A stretch of 64,000 nt of DNA from Isoetes taiwanensis (taxonomy: Eukaryota; Streptophyta; Lycopodiopsida; Isoetales; Isoetaceae). Below are positions 45,220 through 57,083 of this stretch, piece by piece (the first letter of the stretch is position 1; every line of letters starts with the position of its first letter). The DNA is taken from NCBI GenBank assembly GCA_021234155.1, contig JAJEKV010000307.1, positions 248,001 to 312,000 of the forward strand. Reading direction: 5' to 3'. Made by a program: the position numbers and the translations under genes. The notes under the pieces are model-generated. The model did not search any database, was not told the origin of the DNA, and worked only from the letters and a program-made list of their open reading frames with translations.

Positions 45220-48200
45220 CTTTCCCTTCATGTTATTTTTCCTTGCAACTGATCATATGTCTCAGTCTACTAAATTTTAACTCTGCCAAAGCCTTTGTCA
45301 AAATATCTGCCAACTGCATTTCAGTTTGAACATATTGCAGTTCAATGATTCTTTTCTTCACTAAATCCCTTATGAAATGCATCTCCAGCTCGATATGCTT
45401 GGTCCTTTCATGTTGTATTGGATTTTTCGTCATTCCTATGCAACCCGAGGCTGTCGAGAAAGCAATTTCAAAGGTTTTCTTTGCTCTATACCTATTTCTT
45501 GTAGCAACCTTTCACTCCATACTATTTCCTTAGCGATAAGGGTTGCGGTTTGCATATTACGCTTCTGCGGATGATGAGTGCTATTGCCTTTTGCTTCCTG
45601 CATTTCCATGAGATGGGCCCTCCTCCTAGCATGCAAATAATTCCTGAAGTTGATTTTCTTTCATCAGGGTCTCCACCCCAATCTGAATCACAGTATGATA
45701 GCAACTCCATGTTATCAGAATTAAATTGTATCCCATAATCTCTGGTTCCTTTCAAATATCTTAGAACCCTCTTAGTTTGCCGGTGCTCCTTTCAAAGTTA
45801 TGGCAAGTATCTACTTAGAATATTATTTTGCAAATGAAATATCGGGTCTTGTGCAGCTAGATAAATATAGTAAGCAGCCAACTAACTCTTGATATGAAAT
45901 GTTTTCCATTTCTGACCTATCATCATTCAAATTCAAGAATAGTTTGTTACCTGGAACCATGGGAGTTTTTACCACCTTACAATCTTCCATATTGAATCTT
46001 TTGAGCATGCCTGCAATATTCTCACCTTGTGTCAAAGTAAGAACCTGTTTGTCTCTATCTCACGAAGACTTCAATTCCTAAAAAACTTTTTAAGTTAAGC
46101 CCAAAGTCTGTCATTTTAAACCGATTCTTGAGAATGTCTTTGCATTTTTGTAGCACATCAAGATTGCTACTAACCATCACATTGTCATCCACATATAATG
46201 CAATATAGCATACTTCATTCCCATCCTTAAATAAATAAATATTTCCATCATCCTTTAGTTTTATAAAACCTTGTTCCCTTAAATATGAGTCCATGCAAAT
46301 ATACCATTGTCTTGGTGGATTGTCTCAGCCCATATCTGACCTTTTTAAGTTTCCACACTTTATCTTTCCCTTGCTCAAAGCCAGGAGGTTGCATCATAAA
46401 GATATCCTCCTCCAAGTGACATTCAAGAAAGCGGTAGAGACATCCATATGATGTACCTCAAAATTCTTTGCATTTGCTCTTGCTAACAACATCGATACTT
46501 GTCATTTTACTATAGGGGAAAAAGTTTCCTCATAGTCAATTCCCTTCTTCGTGTATATCCACGGCTACTAATCGAGCTTTATACTTAATTGAGTGAGGTT
46601 GTACTCCTCGCTTGATTTTAAATATCCATTTACACCCCGGTGCATGTCTACCTTCGGGTAAGTTTACAAGCTCATCGTCCCTGTTCTCTTAAATGCATCC
46701 GGCTCATCATTCATGGCAATTTTCCATTCTTTTGCATCAACCACACTTATAGCTTCTCTATAAGATTTTGGTACTTCGGTATCCGGCCAAGGCAAGGATT
46801 TCAATAAGGTTTACACCCTTTGCTTCACTTTGTATTCTCCTACTTCTACTGTGTTATCTCTTCCAAATCTTTCATGATCAACATTAGCCTCTTGTTGCAA
46901 GATCGAGCTGCAGTTCTTCTACCAGCCTTTGGGGTGTGTTACCTCCTTTTCTATAGTATCCGCCACACTATCTCAAGGCGTCTTCAGCACCAACTTGTTG
47001 AGAGGAGAGTTTGTTGACATCCACGCTCATCATCATCATCAATAAAGTTAAGTATTCAATTTCTGAACTTCCTTTTCTTTAGGATTAACAGAGAAAAACT
47101 TTTATGTTTTATAAGATTGAGATTAGTCAAGCGTCACATCTCTCTTGATCAAAACTTTTTTTCCTTTGTGGATCAAATAATCGGTATGCCTTGGATTCTT
47201 GATCATATCCTACAAGAAAGGCTATTCTTGCTTTCGATCATCTAACTTTAACCTTTGTTGCTTTGGTACATGAACAAAGCTTAGACAACCAAAAACTCTC
47301 AGTGTCTCATAGTTTGGTTTAACTCCTGACCATAGCTCATCTGGGATCATTCCATTGACAGCTCTATTTGGTAACATATTTTGAACTTTCCTTTGCTGTT
47401 AAGGCGGCTTCCTCCCACAAATAATTGGGTAGCCCTATGTGTTTTATCATAGCTCGGCAACATTTAAAATTGTCCTATTTTTCCTTTCAGCAATGCCATT
47501 AGTTTGTGGGAAAAACTACATGTAAACCTGTCTCTTTATTCCCCTTACCTTGCAAAACTTGATAAACTCGGATGACATGAACTCTCCACCACGGTCAGAT
47601 CGAATACATTTCACTTTTTTTCTGGTTTCTAATTCCACTTCTGCAGCAAACATTTTATACGCCTCAAAGGCTTGATCTTTAGTTTTAAGACACATGCATG
47701 TTGTCTTTCTACTAAAGTCATCAATAAAAGGTAATGAAATACCTTTTTCCTGATATTCCTCTAACATTAAGAGGGCCACGAGAGATCTGTATGCACTAGC
47801 TCCAACACCCCTTTGGTTTTCTCTTTGCCCTTTTAAAGGCAATCTTGCATGTTTTCCTAGCATGCAACCTAAGCCGATTCTTGGCTCATCAACTTCATTT
47901 TTGCTTTGATTATTTTTTGTTTAATCATAGTATCTATGGTGCTATGATTAACATGACATAACCTCGGATGCCAAGTGTCCATATCACGGAATCATACTTG
48001 AGAATTAACCTTTGGGCAAACAACCACTATCAATGCAAACAAATTGCCAAATCTTCTTCCAAGAAATTTGATCTCATTATTCAAAAGCACTTTACATTGA
48101 TACTTGTCAAAAAACAACGATTGTAATCCATGTCTACTAAGCGTACCTTGAAATTAAATTTCGACTAGTGAAGGTACACACAAAACATCCTTCAAGTTTA

Positions 48201-49448
48201 CTGCTTTCCCTTGAAGGTCAAACAATTCTAACATTCCCGTGCATTGAACATCTTGCAACTTCCCATTTCCTAACTTGATATGCTTAATTCTTCCTTCTTT
48301 TTCCTCCTTGAATAATTTGGCTGAACTGGTCACGGATTTTTCTGCTCCACTATCTAATATTAACATTTCATTATCATTATTAGATTTTTTTTTTTTGAAA
48401 CAACCAAAATGTCATAATTACTTACCTCAGCATCTTCATCCTCTTCACTTGATTCTTCTTCAATATCTTGCACCAAATTTACAGCAGACCTTTGTGTATC
48501 AAGATTTCTTCCTCGACCTCTAGAATAATTTCTTCCTCTACTTGGTCTGCCTCTATTCATTTCTTTGCTTGAGCACTTGTTTTTTGAAGTGACCTCTGCC
48601 TCCACCGGTTAAAGCACTCAACCTCTTTCAATTTAGGACAACTTATCTTTAAATGCCCTTTTTGCTTTGCGGTGAAAACAAGGACCTATTTCACTCTTAT
48701 CTTTAGCACTTTTTCCTCGAAAACTTTGCTTTGCCCTTACACGCATACAACACTTCAACATTATCTTCAATGTCATCATCATACAATACCTTATTTTGTT
48801 CAAACTCGTTCGAATCATTTCTTTCTTTGCCTCTCGGTTTTGGCCACATTCCTAATAAGAGTTGACAATTTGCTTGTTCCCCTCAATTTGCTCTTGCCAC
48901 ATGCAATAATTTTTTTTGTTCGACAAGCAACACCCCGGCCACCTTCTAAGTACGCCACAATGTTATCAAACTTAGAGAAAAACTTTGGTAAGTCATCACC
49001 TTCTTTTACCCTTAGCATCCTAAGTGCTTTATCAAGAACATCAATGCGAGATGGCGTTTTTTCCTCATAGTTTTTGAGCAGGAACTTCCAAATATCACTA
49101 GGGGACTTTCCCTTATCTTGACAAAATTGAAGCCCCAACTTTGCTGGTCAAAATACCATATGCTTCACGAAGTTTAACAACTTCATCCTTACCACTTTTA
49201 CTTTAGTCTACTTCACGGACTCTTGGAAGTTTCACGGACTTTCAGGAGGTAGAACTTCTTCTTGCGACCCACAGAGATTTGCATCCCCACTTGAACTAGT
49301 TCCTTGAACTAATTCCCGAGCCCTTCATTTTCAAGAACATTTTTGATTTGTTCCTTCCAAATCGAAAACCTGGTCCCCCTTCATACCTGCTTGCAATAGA
49401 GTTCAACAACCCTGCTCCAAACACCTTGACATGGCTCACGATACCCTT
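45220..49448 (-). pseudogene. Copia internal region, unit E (most disturbed with F)
   Basis: Contains all domains in order, but only in short frames: gag about 48815-49440 (TAA at 49203-49205), knuckle region 48360-48818, protease 48154-48366, integrase fragment 47516-47863, RT 46055-46294 and 45823-46035, RNase H 45233-45755. Clean blocks of 100-300 bp that match units C and D alternate with disturbed blocks in which nearly every CAG or CTG is changed. The RT frameshift site reads CCACGGC here in place of CCCTGGC, same length. Confidence 0.82.
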
Positions 49449-49892
49449 TGTTAGAATTTGAAGATAATGTATTCAATAAAACCGATACTCAATACGAGAA
49501 CAAGATCAATCGAGCTCAAACAATCTCACGCTTCATATCTCGGCACGCAAGCCCTCCTGTCTATGCCTTACTCCGGTATTTATCTCCATATTTGCCTTCC
49601 AATCGGGTGCATCCACTTGTCAAATTGTTCATCCCCTTCATATAGAAAGTTCTCCAACTTGCCTAAAAATCGGGAGTAGATAGACTTGCCTTCCTTAAAA
49701 ATCGGCCCTAGTTGACTTTGACTTTGGTGGTCAGCGCAAAACCCTAAGTGGTGGCGGGGGGTGTCGTGTGTGTTTCTAGCGAGCCCAAAGCAACACCGGG
49801 TAGGGGTGCCGCCACTTTGACTTTGACTTTGACTTTGACCCCTCGCCCTTTGCTTCTCATAGGTCTCCCAAATAACATGATACCATTTAACA
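49449..49892 (-). mobile_element. Copia LTR 6
   Basis: 444 bp. Strongly disturbed at CAG/CTG positions (for example CTCACGCTTC for CTCCTGCTTC). Adjacent primer-binding site altered (GGCTCACGATACCC on the plus strand). W-box clusters are kept. Confidence 0.88.
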
Positions 49893-52800
49893 CTTTCCCT
49901 TCATGTTATTTTTCCTTGCTGTGATCATATGTCTCGGTCTACTAAATTTTAACTTCTGCCAAAGCCTTTGTCAAAATATCGCCAAGCTGCATTTCGGTTT
50001 GAACATATTGCGAGTTCAATGATTCTTTTCTTCACTAAATCCCTTATGAAATGCATCTCATTTCGATATGCTTGGTCCTTTCATGTTGTATTGGATTTTT
50101 CGTCATTCCTATGCAAGCCTGAGACTGTCGAAAAGCAATTTCAAAGGTTTTCTTTGCTCTATACCTATTTCTTGTAGCAACCTTTCACTCCATACTATTT
50201 CCTTAGCGGTAAGGGTTGCGGTTTGCATATTCGCTGCGGATAGCGGTGCTATTGCCTTTTGCTTCTGCATTTCCATGAGATGGGCCCTCCTCCTAGCATG
50301 CAAATAATTCACGAAGTTGATTTTTCTTTCATCGGGGTCTCCACCCCAATCTGAATCACGATATGATAGCAACTCCATGTTATCGAGAATTAAATTGTAT
50401 CCCATAATCTCTGAGTTCCTTTCAAATATCTTAGAACCCTCTTATTTTTGCCGGTGCTCCTTTCAAAGTTATGGCGGTATCTACTTAGAATATTATTTGC
50501 AAATGAAATATCGGGTCTTGTGACTAGATAAATATAGTAAGCGACCAACTAACTCTTGATATGAAATGTTTTCCATTTTCGACCTATCATCATTCAAATT
50601 CAAGAATAGTTTGTTACACGGAACCATGGGAGTTTTACCACCTTACAATCTTCCATATTGAATCTTTTGAGCATGCCTGCAATATTCTCACCTTGTGTCA
50701 AAGTAAGAACACTGTTTGTCTCTATCTCACGAAGACTTCAATTCCTAAAAACTTTTTAAGTTAAGCCCAAGTCGTCATTTTAAACCGATTCTTGAGAATG
50801 TCTTTGCATTTTTGTAGCACATCAAGATTGCTACTAACCATCACATTGTCATCCACATATAATGCAATATAGCATACTTCATTCCCATCCTTAAATAAAT
50901 AAATATTTCCATCATCCTTTAGTTTTATAAAACCTTGTTCCCTTAAATATGAGTCCATGCAAATATACCATTGTCTTGGTATTTGTCTCTCGGCCCATAT
51001 CTGACCTTTTAAGTTTCCACACTTTATCTTTCCCTTGCTCAAAGCCGAGGAGGTTGCATCATAAAGATATCCTCCTCCAAGTCGACATTCAAGAAAGCGG
51101 TAGAGACATCCATATGATGTACCTCAAAATTCTTTGCATTTGCTCTTTGCTAACAACATCGATACTTGTCATTTTTACTATAGGGGAAAAAGTTTCCTCA
51201 TAGTCAATTCCTTCTTACGTGTATATCCACGGCTACTAATCGGGCTTTATACTTAATTGAGTGAGGTTGTACTCCTCGCTTGATTTTAAATATCCATTTA
51301 CACCCCACTGCATGTCTACCTTCAGGTAAGTTTACAAGCTCATACGTCCCTGTTCTCTTAAATGCATCCAGCTCATCATTCATGGCAATTTTCCATTCTT
51401 TTGCATCAACCACACTTATAGCTTCTCTATAAGATTTTGGTACTTCAGTATCCAGCAAGGCAAGGATTTCAATAAGGTTTACACCTGCTTTGCTTCACTT
51501 TGTATTCTCCTACTTCTACGTGTTATCTCTTCCAAATCTTTCATGATCAACATTAGCCTCTTGTTGCAAGATCGAGCTGCAGGTTCTTCTACCAGCCTTT
51601 GGCTGTGTTACCTCCTTTTCTATAGTATCCGCCACACTATCTCAAGGCGTCTTCAGCACCAACTTGTTGAGAGGAGAGTTTGTTGACATCCATCGCTCAT
51701 CATCATCATCAATAAAGTTAGTATTCAATTTACGAACTTCCTTTTCTTTAGGATTAACAGAGAAAAACTTTATGTTTTTATAAGATTGAGATTCGTCAAA
51801 CGTCACATCTCTACTGATCAAAAACTTTTTCCTTTGTGGATCAAATAATCGGTATGCCTTGGATTCTTGATCATATCCTACAAGAAAGGCTATTCTTGCT
51901 CGATCATCTAACTTTAACCTTTGTTGCTTTGGTACATGAACAAAGCTTAGACAACCAAAAACTCTCAGTGTCTCATAGTTTGGTTTAACTCCTGACCATA
52001 GCTCATCTGGGATCATTCCATTGACAGCTCTATTTGGTAACATATTTTGAACTTTCTTCTTTGTTAAGGCGACTTCCTCCCACAAATAATTGGGTAGCCC
52101 TATGTGTTTTATCATAGCTCGACAAACATTTAAAATTGTCCTATTTTTCCTTTCAGCAATGCCATTAGTTTGTGGAGAAAAACTACATGTAAAAACTGTC
52201 TCTTTATTCCCCTTACCTTGCAAAACTTGATAAACTTCGGATGATATGAACTCTCCACCACGGTCGGATCGAATACATTTCACTTTTTTTTTCTGTTTCT
52301 AATTCCATTCTGCGACAAACATTTTATCGCCTCAAAGGCTTGATCTTTAGTTTTAAGACACATGCATGTTGTCTTTCTACTAAAGTCATCAATAAAGGTA
52401 ATGAAATACCTTTTTCCTGATATTCCTCTAACATTAAGAGGGCCACGAGAGATCTGTATGCACTAGCTCCAACACCCCTTTGGTTTTCTCTTTGCCCTTT
52501 TAAAAGGCAATCTTGCATGTTTTCCTAGCATGCAACCTAGGCAGATTCTTGGCTCATCAACTTCATTTTTGCTTTGATTATTTTTTTGTTTAATCATAGT
52601 ATCTATGGTGCTATGATTAACATGACATAACCTCGGATGCCAAGTGTCCATATCACGGAATCATATGAGAATTAACACTTGGGCAAACAACACTATCCAA
52701 TGCAAACAAATTGCCAAATCTTCTTCCAAGAAATTTGATCTCATTATTCAAAAGCACTTTACATTGATACTTGTCAAAAACAACGATTGTAATCCATGTC

Positions 52801-54109
52801 TACTAAGCGTACCTTGAGAAATTAAATTCGACTAGTGAAGGTACACACAAAACATCCTTCAAGTTCTTTGCTTTCCCTTGAAGGTCAAACAATTCTAACA
52901 TTCCGTGCATTGAACATCTTGCAACTTCCCATTTCCTAACTTGATATGCTTAATTCTTCCTTCTTTTTCCTCCTTGAATAATTTGGTTTGAACCGGTCAC
53001 GGATTTTTTTCTGCTCCACTATCTAATATTAACATTTCATTATCATTATTAGATTTTTCTTTTTGAAACAACCAAAATGTCATAATTACTTACCTCGGCA
53101 TCTTCATCCTCTTCACTTGATTCTTCTTCAATATCTTGCACCAAATTCAGTGAGACCTTTGTGTATCAAGATTTCTTCCTCGACCTCTAGAATAATTTCT
53201 TCCTCTACTTGGTACGCCTCTATTCATTTTCTTTGCTTGAGCACTTGTTTGCGAAGTGACCTCTGCCTCCACGGTTAAAGCACTCAACCTCTTTCAATTT
53301 AGGACAACTTATCTTTAAATGCCCTTTTGCTTTGCGGTGAAAACAAGGACCTATTTCACTCTTATCTTTAGCACTTTTTTCACGAAAACTTTGCTTTGCC
53401 CTTACACGCATACAACACTTCAACATTATCTTCAATGTCATCATCATACAATACCTTATTTTGTTCAAACTCGTTCGAATCATTTCTTTCTTTGCCCTCT
53501 CGGTTTTGGCCACATTCCTAATAAGAGTTGACAAGCGCTTGTTCCCCTCAATTTGCTCTTGCCACATGCAATAATTTTTTCTTTGTTCGGTCAAGAACAC
53601 CCAACACCTTCTAAGTCTCCCACAATGTTATCAAACTTAGAGAAAAACTTTGGTAAGTCATCACCTTCTTTTACCCTTAGCATCCTAAGTGCTTTATCAA
53701 GAACATCAATCACGAGATGACGTTTTTTTTTCCTCATAGTTTTGAGCAGGAACTTCCAAATATCACTAGGGGACTTTCCCTTATCTTGACAAAATTGAAG
53801 CCCCAACTTTCTTTGGTCAAAATACCATATGCTTCACGAAGTTTAACAACTTCATCCTTACCACTTTTACTTTAGTCTACTTCACGGACTCTTGAAGTTT
53901 CACCGGACTTTCAGAGGTAGAACTTCTTCTTGCATACAGAGATCGCATCCCCACTTGAACTAGTTCCTTGAACTAATTCCCGAGCCCTTCATTTTCAAGA
54001 ACATTTTTGATTTGTTCCTTCCAAATCTGAAAACCTGGTCCCCCTTCATACACTGCAATAGAGTTCAACAACCCTGCTCCAAACCTGCTTGACATGGCTC
54101 TGATACCAC
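49893..54109 (-). pseudogene. Copia internal region, unit F (gag-pol, broken)
   Basis: First unit in transcription order. Gag starts at ATG 54093-54095, is shifted near 53985, and TAA is at 53872-53874. Gag C-part and knuckles are at 53220-53806, integrase at 51642-52651 in three frames, RT 51204-51458 and 50761-51042, RNase H 50109-50405. A clean block (51290-51480) keeps CACTGCATG and TTCAGGTAAG, where unit E has CGGTGCATG and TTCGGGTAAG. The RT frameshift is near 51226. Confidence 0.83.
51642..52283 (-). pseudogene. Unit F integrase core segment
   Basis: Contains MKCIRSDRGGEF, FSPQTNGIAERKNRT, YLWEEVALT, VFGCLSFVHVPKQQR and SRDVTFDES. The second catalytic Asp and the Glu are present. HTDLCGP is disrupted in the neighbouring frame (52324-52518), where extra bases shift it. 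The acidic linker is altered at its end (DDDDERW for DDDDEQD). Confidence 0.83.
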
Positions 54110-54564
54110 TGTTAGAATTTGAAGATAATGTATTCAATAAACTGATACTCAATACACTGAGAACAAGATCAATCAGGCGCTCAAACAATCTCCTGCTTCA
54201 TATCTCGGCCTGCAAGCCCTCCTGTCTATGCCTTACTCCAGTATTTATCTCCATATTTGCCTTCCAATCCGGGTGCATCCACTTGTCAAATTGTTCATCC
54301 CCTTCATATAGAAAGTTCTCCAACTTGCCTAAAAATCAGGAGTAGATAGACTTGCCTTCCTTAAAAATCGGCCCTAGTTGACTTTGACTTTGACTGGTCA
54401 ACGCAAACCCTAAGTGGCGGGCAGGGGGTGTCTGTGTGTTTCTAGCGAGCCCAGCAACACCCGGGTAGGGGGTGCCCGCCACTTTGACTTTGACTTTGAC
54501 TTTGACTTTGACCTACTGCCACTGCTTCTCATAGGTCTCCCAAATAACATGATACCATTTAACA
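54110..54564 (-). mobile_element. Copia LTR 7 (outer 5' LTR)
   Basis: 455 bp, the longest, with one additional TTTGAC unit in the second W-box cluster. The primer-binding site beside it is perfect. This is the 5' LTR of the whole array and so the promoter for unit F. Its outer end (ATTTAACA) abuts AAATT, the right target-site copy. Confidence 0.9.
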
Positions 54565-54569
54565 AAATT
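54565..54569. other. Target-site duplication, right (AAATT)
   Basis: Right-hand counterpart of GAATT at 26081-26085 (4 of 5 bases match). Taking one copy of the site joins the flanking gene in a continuous codon frame. Confidence 0.65.
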
Positions 54570-57083
54570 CCCCTTCTAAAGATTCGCCTTCAAAGAAGAA
54601 TAAGAAATTGAGACTGAGTGACCGCAGAATAAGAGAAATTTCAGGAGAAATTTATGAAGTATTCAACCAAATTAGTACAAATGTTGATGACAATGACAAA
54701 GGCCGTATCCTTGACAGTCTTCTTTGGAGGGCAAAGGATTTACCAATTGCTTCTATAAAGAAATCTAAGCAGGTTACTATGGCCGAGCAAATGGTGAAGA
54801 ATTTGAAGGAAACAATGCAAGAACATAAGTATGAGAGGAATCATGATATGCTTCGTGCAAGTAAGTCCACCCTGATAATGGCAGCAGCAGGTACAAATGG
54901 TGTCAAGCCATTGAATCAAACAGAAGTGGCCAGATTGCTCAGCATCCCCAGAAAAACAATTTCAAATGCTTTTCAAAGAAGGGTGCAAGCTAACAAAGGG
55001 GAAGGACCTTGGTCAATGTTCAGGAGGAGGAAGCGGATGGATAGCATGTTAGATTACAATAGAGAAGCTGTTATCAAGTTCTGGACAGAAAATACAAGAG
55101 TTTCTCCATACAAGAAAGACGTGAGGAGGTATGTATCAGAGACAGGAATAAAGATGGAACATCCAATTCACCTTCTTGAAGTCAGCCAAGTAAATATTCA
55201 TCCTATATTGTAGGGTTCATTATATGTAGCATTTATTTGGCATTCACACGATTTCTCTCTGGATTTGCAATTCTACCTACCGGGTTTAGAGAGGAGAATC
55301 CTCATATCAAAATTGCATTGCAGACTTTTGAGAGGTTGAAACCGAGTTTTGTAAGGAGGATGCGTGAGAGGCATACATGTTGTTGCATCTACCACTTGAA
55401 ATTTGAACAGGGATTGAACAGCCTGAGAAAATCGGGTGGAGTTCATGACAATTGCAACTGCCACTGTGAGATTTGTGGCCCTAGCCCAGAATGTGCAGCC
55501 AAGGAGCATACAATCAAGTGCACCAGTGATTTATGGAGACAAGTGGTCTGCAGCAAAGGTGATGATGAGGAGTGGTTTGATCATAACTGCTTGATGTTGG
55601 CGTGTAAAAAATGTGGGTTGGATAGAATTAGAAAATGTCCACAGGAAATGGATGGCACGGGTTCATTACTTGGAAGAGATTTGAAAAGCAACCTGTGGAT
55701 CAGGACAGAGAATTCAGGAATCCAAAAAAGGCTTTGAGGTACAAACCTGTCTTGAGATTAGTACAGAAGGAGAGAACTCCCAAAGAGTTTCAAGAGGATG
55801 TGAAGAAGGTAATATCAGATTTTGTTCCACACAATTACATAGCACATTGGCAGGCCAATCGGTTTTAAGCGAAGTGTGTGTCATCATTTCGGAAGATACA
55901 ATTGTATCGTTATTGACTTTGCGTGAAAAATTACAAACATCAAGATCCGAGAATGAGCCCAGTCAATGCATCATCATACTGAGACCAAGTTTCTATACTT
56001 GTTCACATAACATATAGACATGACAAAGTGCCGATATTCTGTTCTGTGTATTTAAGAAGACTGCATCCAAAGAAGAAAAAAAAAACGTAAGATTGGAGCG
56101 GTCGGGAATAGACTCAACAATGGTAGGAAGATCATAAAAGAGACTCACTTTTACATTTCTGATGATAAAGTGCATGACTCATTATTTGTGGAACACTGCC
56201 TACAAAAGCATGTTGCATGGCTTAAGGAACAGGAAATAGAGTATAAGAAGCATTGGGTTTAGAGTGATGGCTGCTCATCACAATTCAAGTCAGGAAAACC
56301 TTTTTTTTTCTTAGGCAGGTACTTCACAATGAATGACAAGGAAATAGTGTGGAACTACTTTGCCACTCCTCATGGTAAAGGTGAACATGATGGTGCAGGT
56401 GCTGTTATCAAAAGGCTGCTAAGTAAGGAACAACTCAAACCCAATGGTGTGCAACTTTGTAAAATTTCTGTGTACATATTTCAGCAGTCTTCCAGTTGAT
56501 GAAACATACGAGATCAAAAGATATTTTTGGGAAATTGAACCTGCTGTTGTGGCAAACATGGAAGAATATGAAATTGAAACACTTAAAGGCACAAAGAAGA
56601 TTCACTGTATCAGACCTGTCGGCAGGAGTAGACCAAACAGGCTTGCTCATAGATGCCTGTCATGTTTCTGCTTGTTTTGCATGGATCAGAATTGGGACTC
56701 CTGCATCAATACATCATAGTTGTGACTGAATTCCGAGCAGAATGCCCCTTTCCAACCCATCAAAGAAGGAGGAAAGAGAAGATTTGCCCTGTTCCATCCC
56801 AGCAAAGCAAGCGAGGACAAGAGAAGATTAAGGAAAGTAGAAAGATGAAGATGGAGGAAAGATGTAGCAAGTGTTGCTTCATTTCTGCGCACGGGTGGCC
56901 ATTAGCGGCTCTTGGATATGGCAGAAAGAGAGAACTAGAGCAAAGAAATGGCAGCTATGGTAGATGGTTAGGGCTGCAACAGAGTATGTTAGACTTCAGA
57001 AGATCCGGCATGATCATTGGCAGAACTTGGCAGATTTTTATTTTTTCTTCTGTAGATCGTGGTACATATGGTCCATTGGGGTA
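54565..57083 (+). pseudogene. Transposase-like gene (candidate DD38E, HTH, Cys clusters), main part
   Basis: Continuation of the frame at 25977. Order: basic linker; RLSDRRIREISGEIYEVFN; a helix-turn-helix (LNQTEVARLLSIPRKTISNA, near 54910-54970); WSMFRRRKRM and VIKFWTENTRVSPYKKD; a likely 104-bp intron 55190-55293; QTFERLKPSFVRRM; a Cys-rich segment (NCNCHCEICGPSPEC, CLMLACKKCG); then, frame-shifted, ITWKRFEKQP and PHNYIAHWQANRF. From about 56080: HFYISDDKVHD (candidate first Asp), WV-stop-SDGCSSQFK (second Asp 56266-56268, TAG at 56260-56262) and HGKGEHDGAGAVIKR (Glu 56383-56385, 38 residues between). A Cys-rich tail (CLSCFCLFCMDQNWDSC) is near 56660. Spacing suggests an RNase H-like transposase, but I cannot name the superfamily. 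Some frameshifts sit at probable CTG-to-CG errors. Confidence 0.6.

Larger units (their letters stand above)
26086..54564 (-). mobile_element. Tandem Ty1/copia array: seven LTRs and six internal regions
   Basis: One copia element is repeated head to tail on the minus strand. LTR starts at 26086, 30766, 35436, 40114, 44782, 49449 and 54110 give periods of 4680, 4670, 4678, 4668, 4667 and 4661 bp. Each internal region (about 4.2 kb) encodes gag, CCHC knuckle, protease, integrase, reverse transcriptase and RNase H in copia order. Only the outer ends carry a target-site duplication. Neighbouring units share single LTRs, as expected after unequal recombination. Parts of several units carry many small differences at CAG/CTG sites and may be poorly polished assembly. 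Confidence 0.92.

Noticed and set aside
26722-54345. Numerous plus-strand frames within the copia array (for example 27960-28502, 37360-37683, 48672-49070)
   Set aside because: They are complements of gag, integrase, RT or RNase H on the minus strand and repeat with each unit.
26086-54564. C-to-T decay (RIP-like or methylcytosine deamination) as the cause of unit differences
   Set aside because: Differences at CAG/CTG are A-to-G, base losses and small insertions rather than C-to-T or G-to-A transitions.
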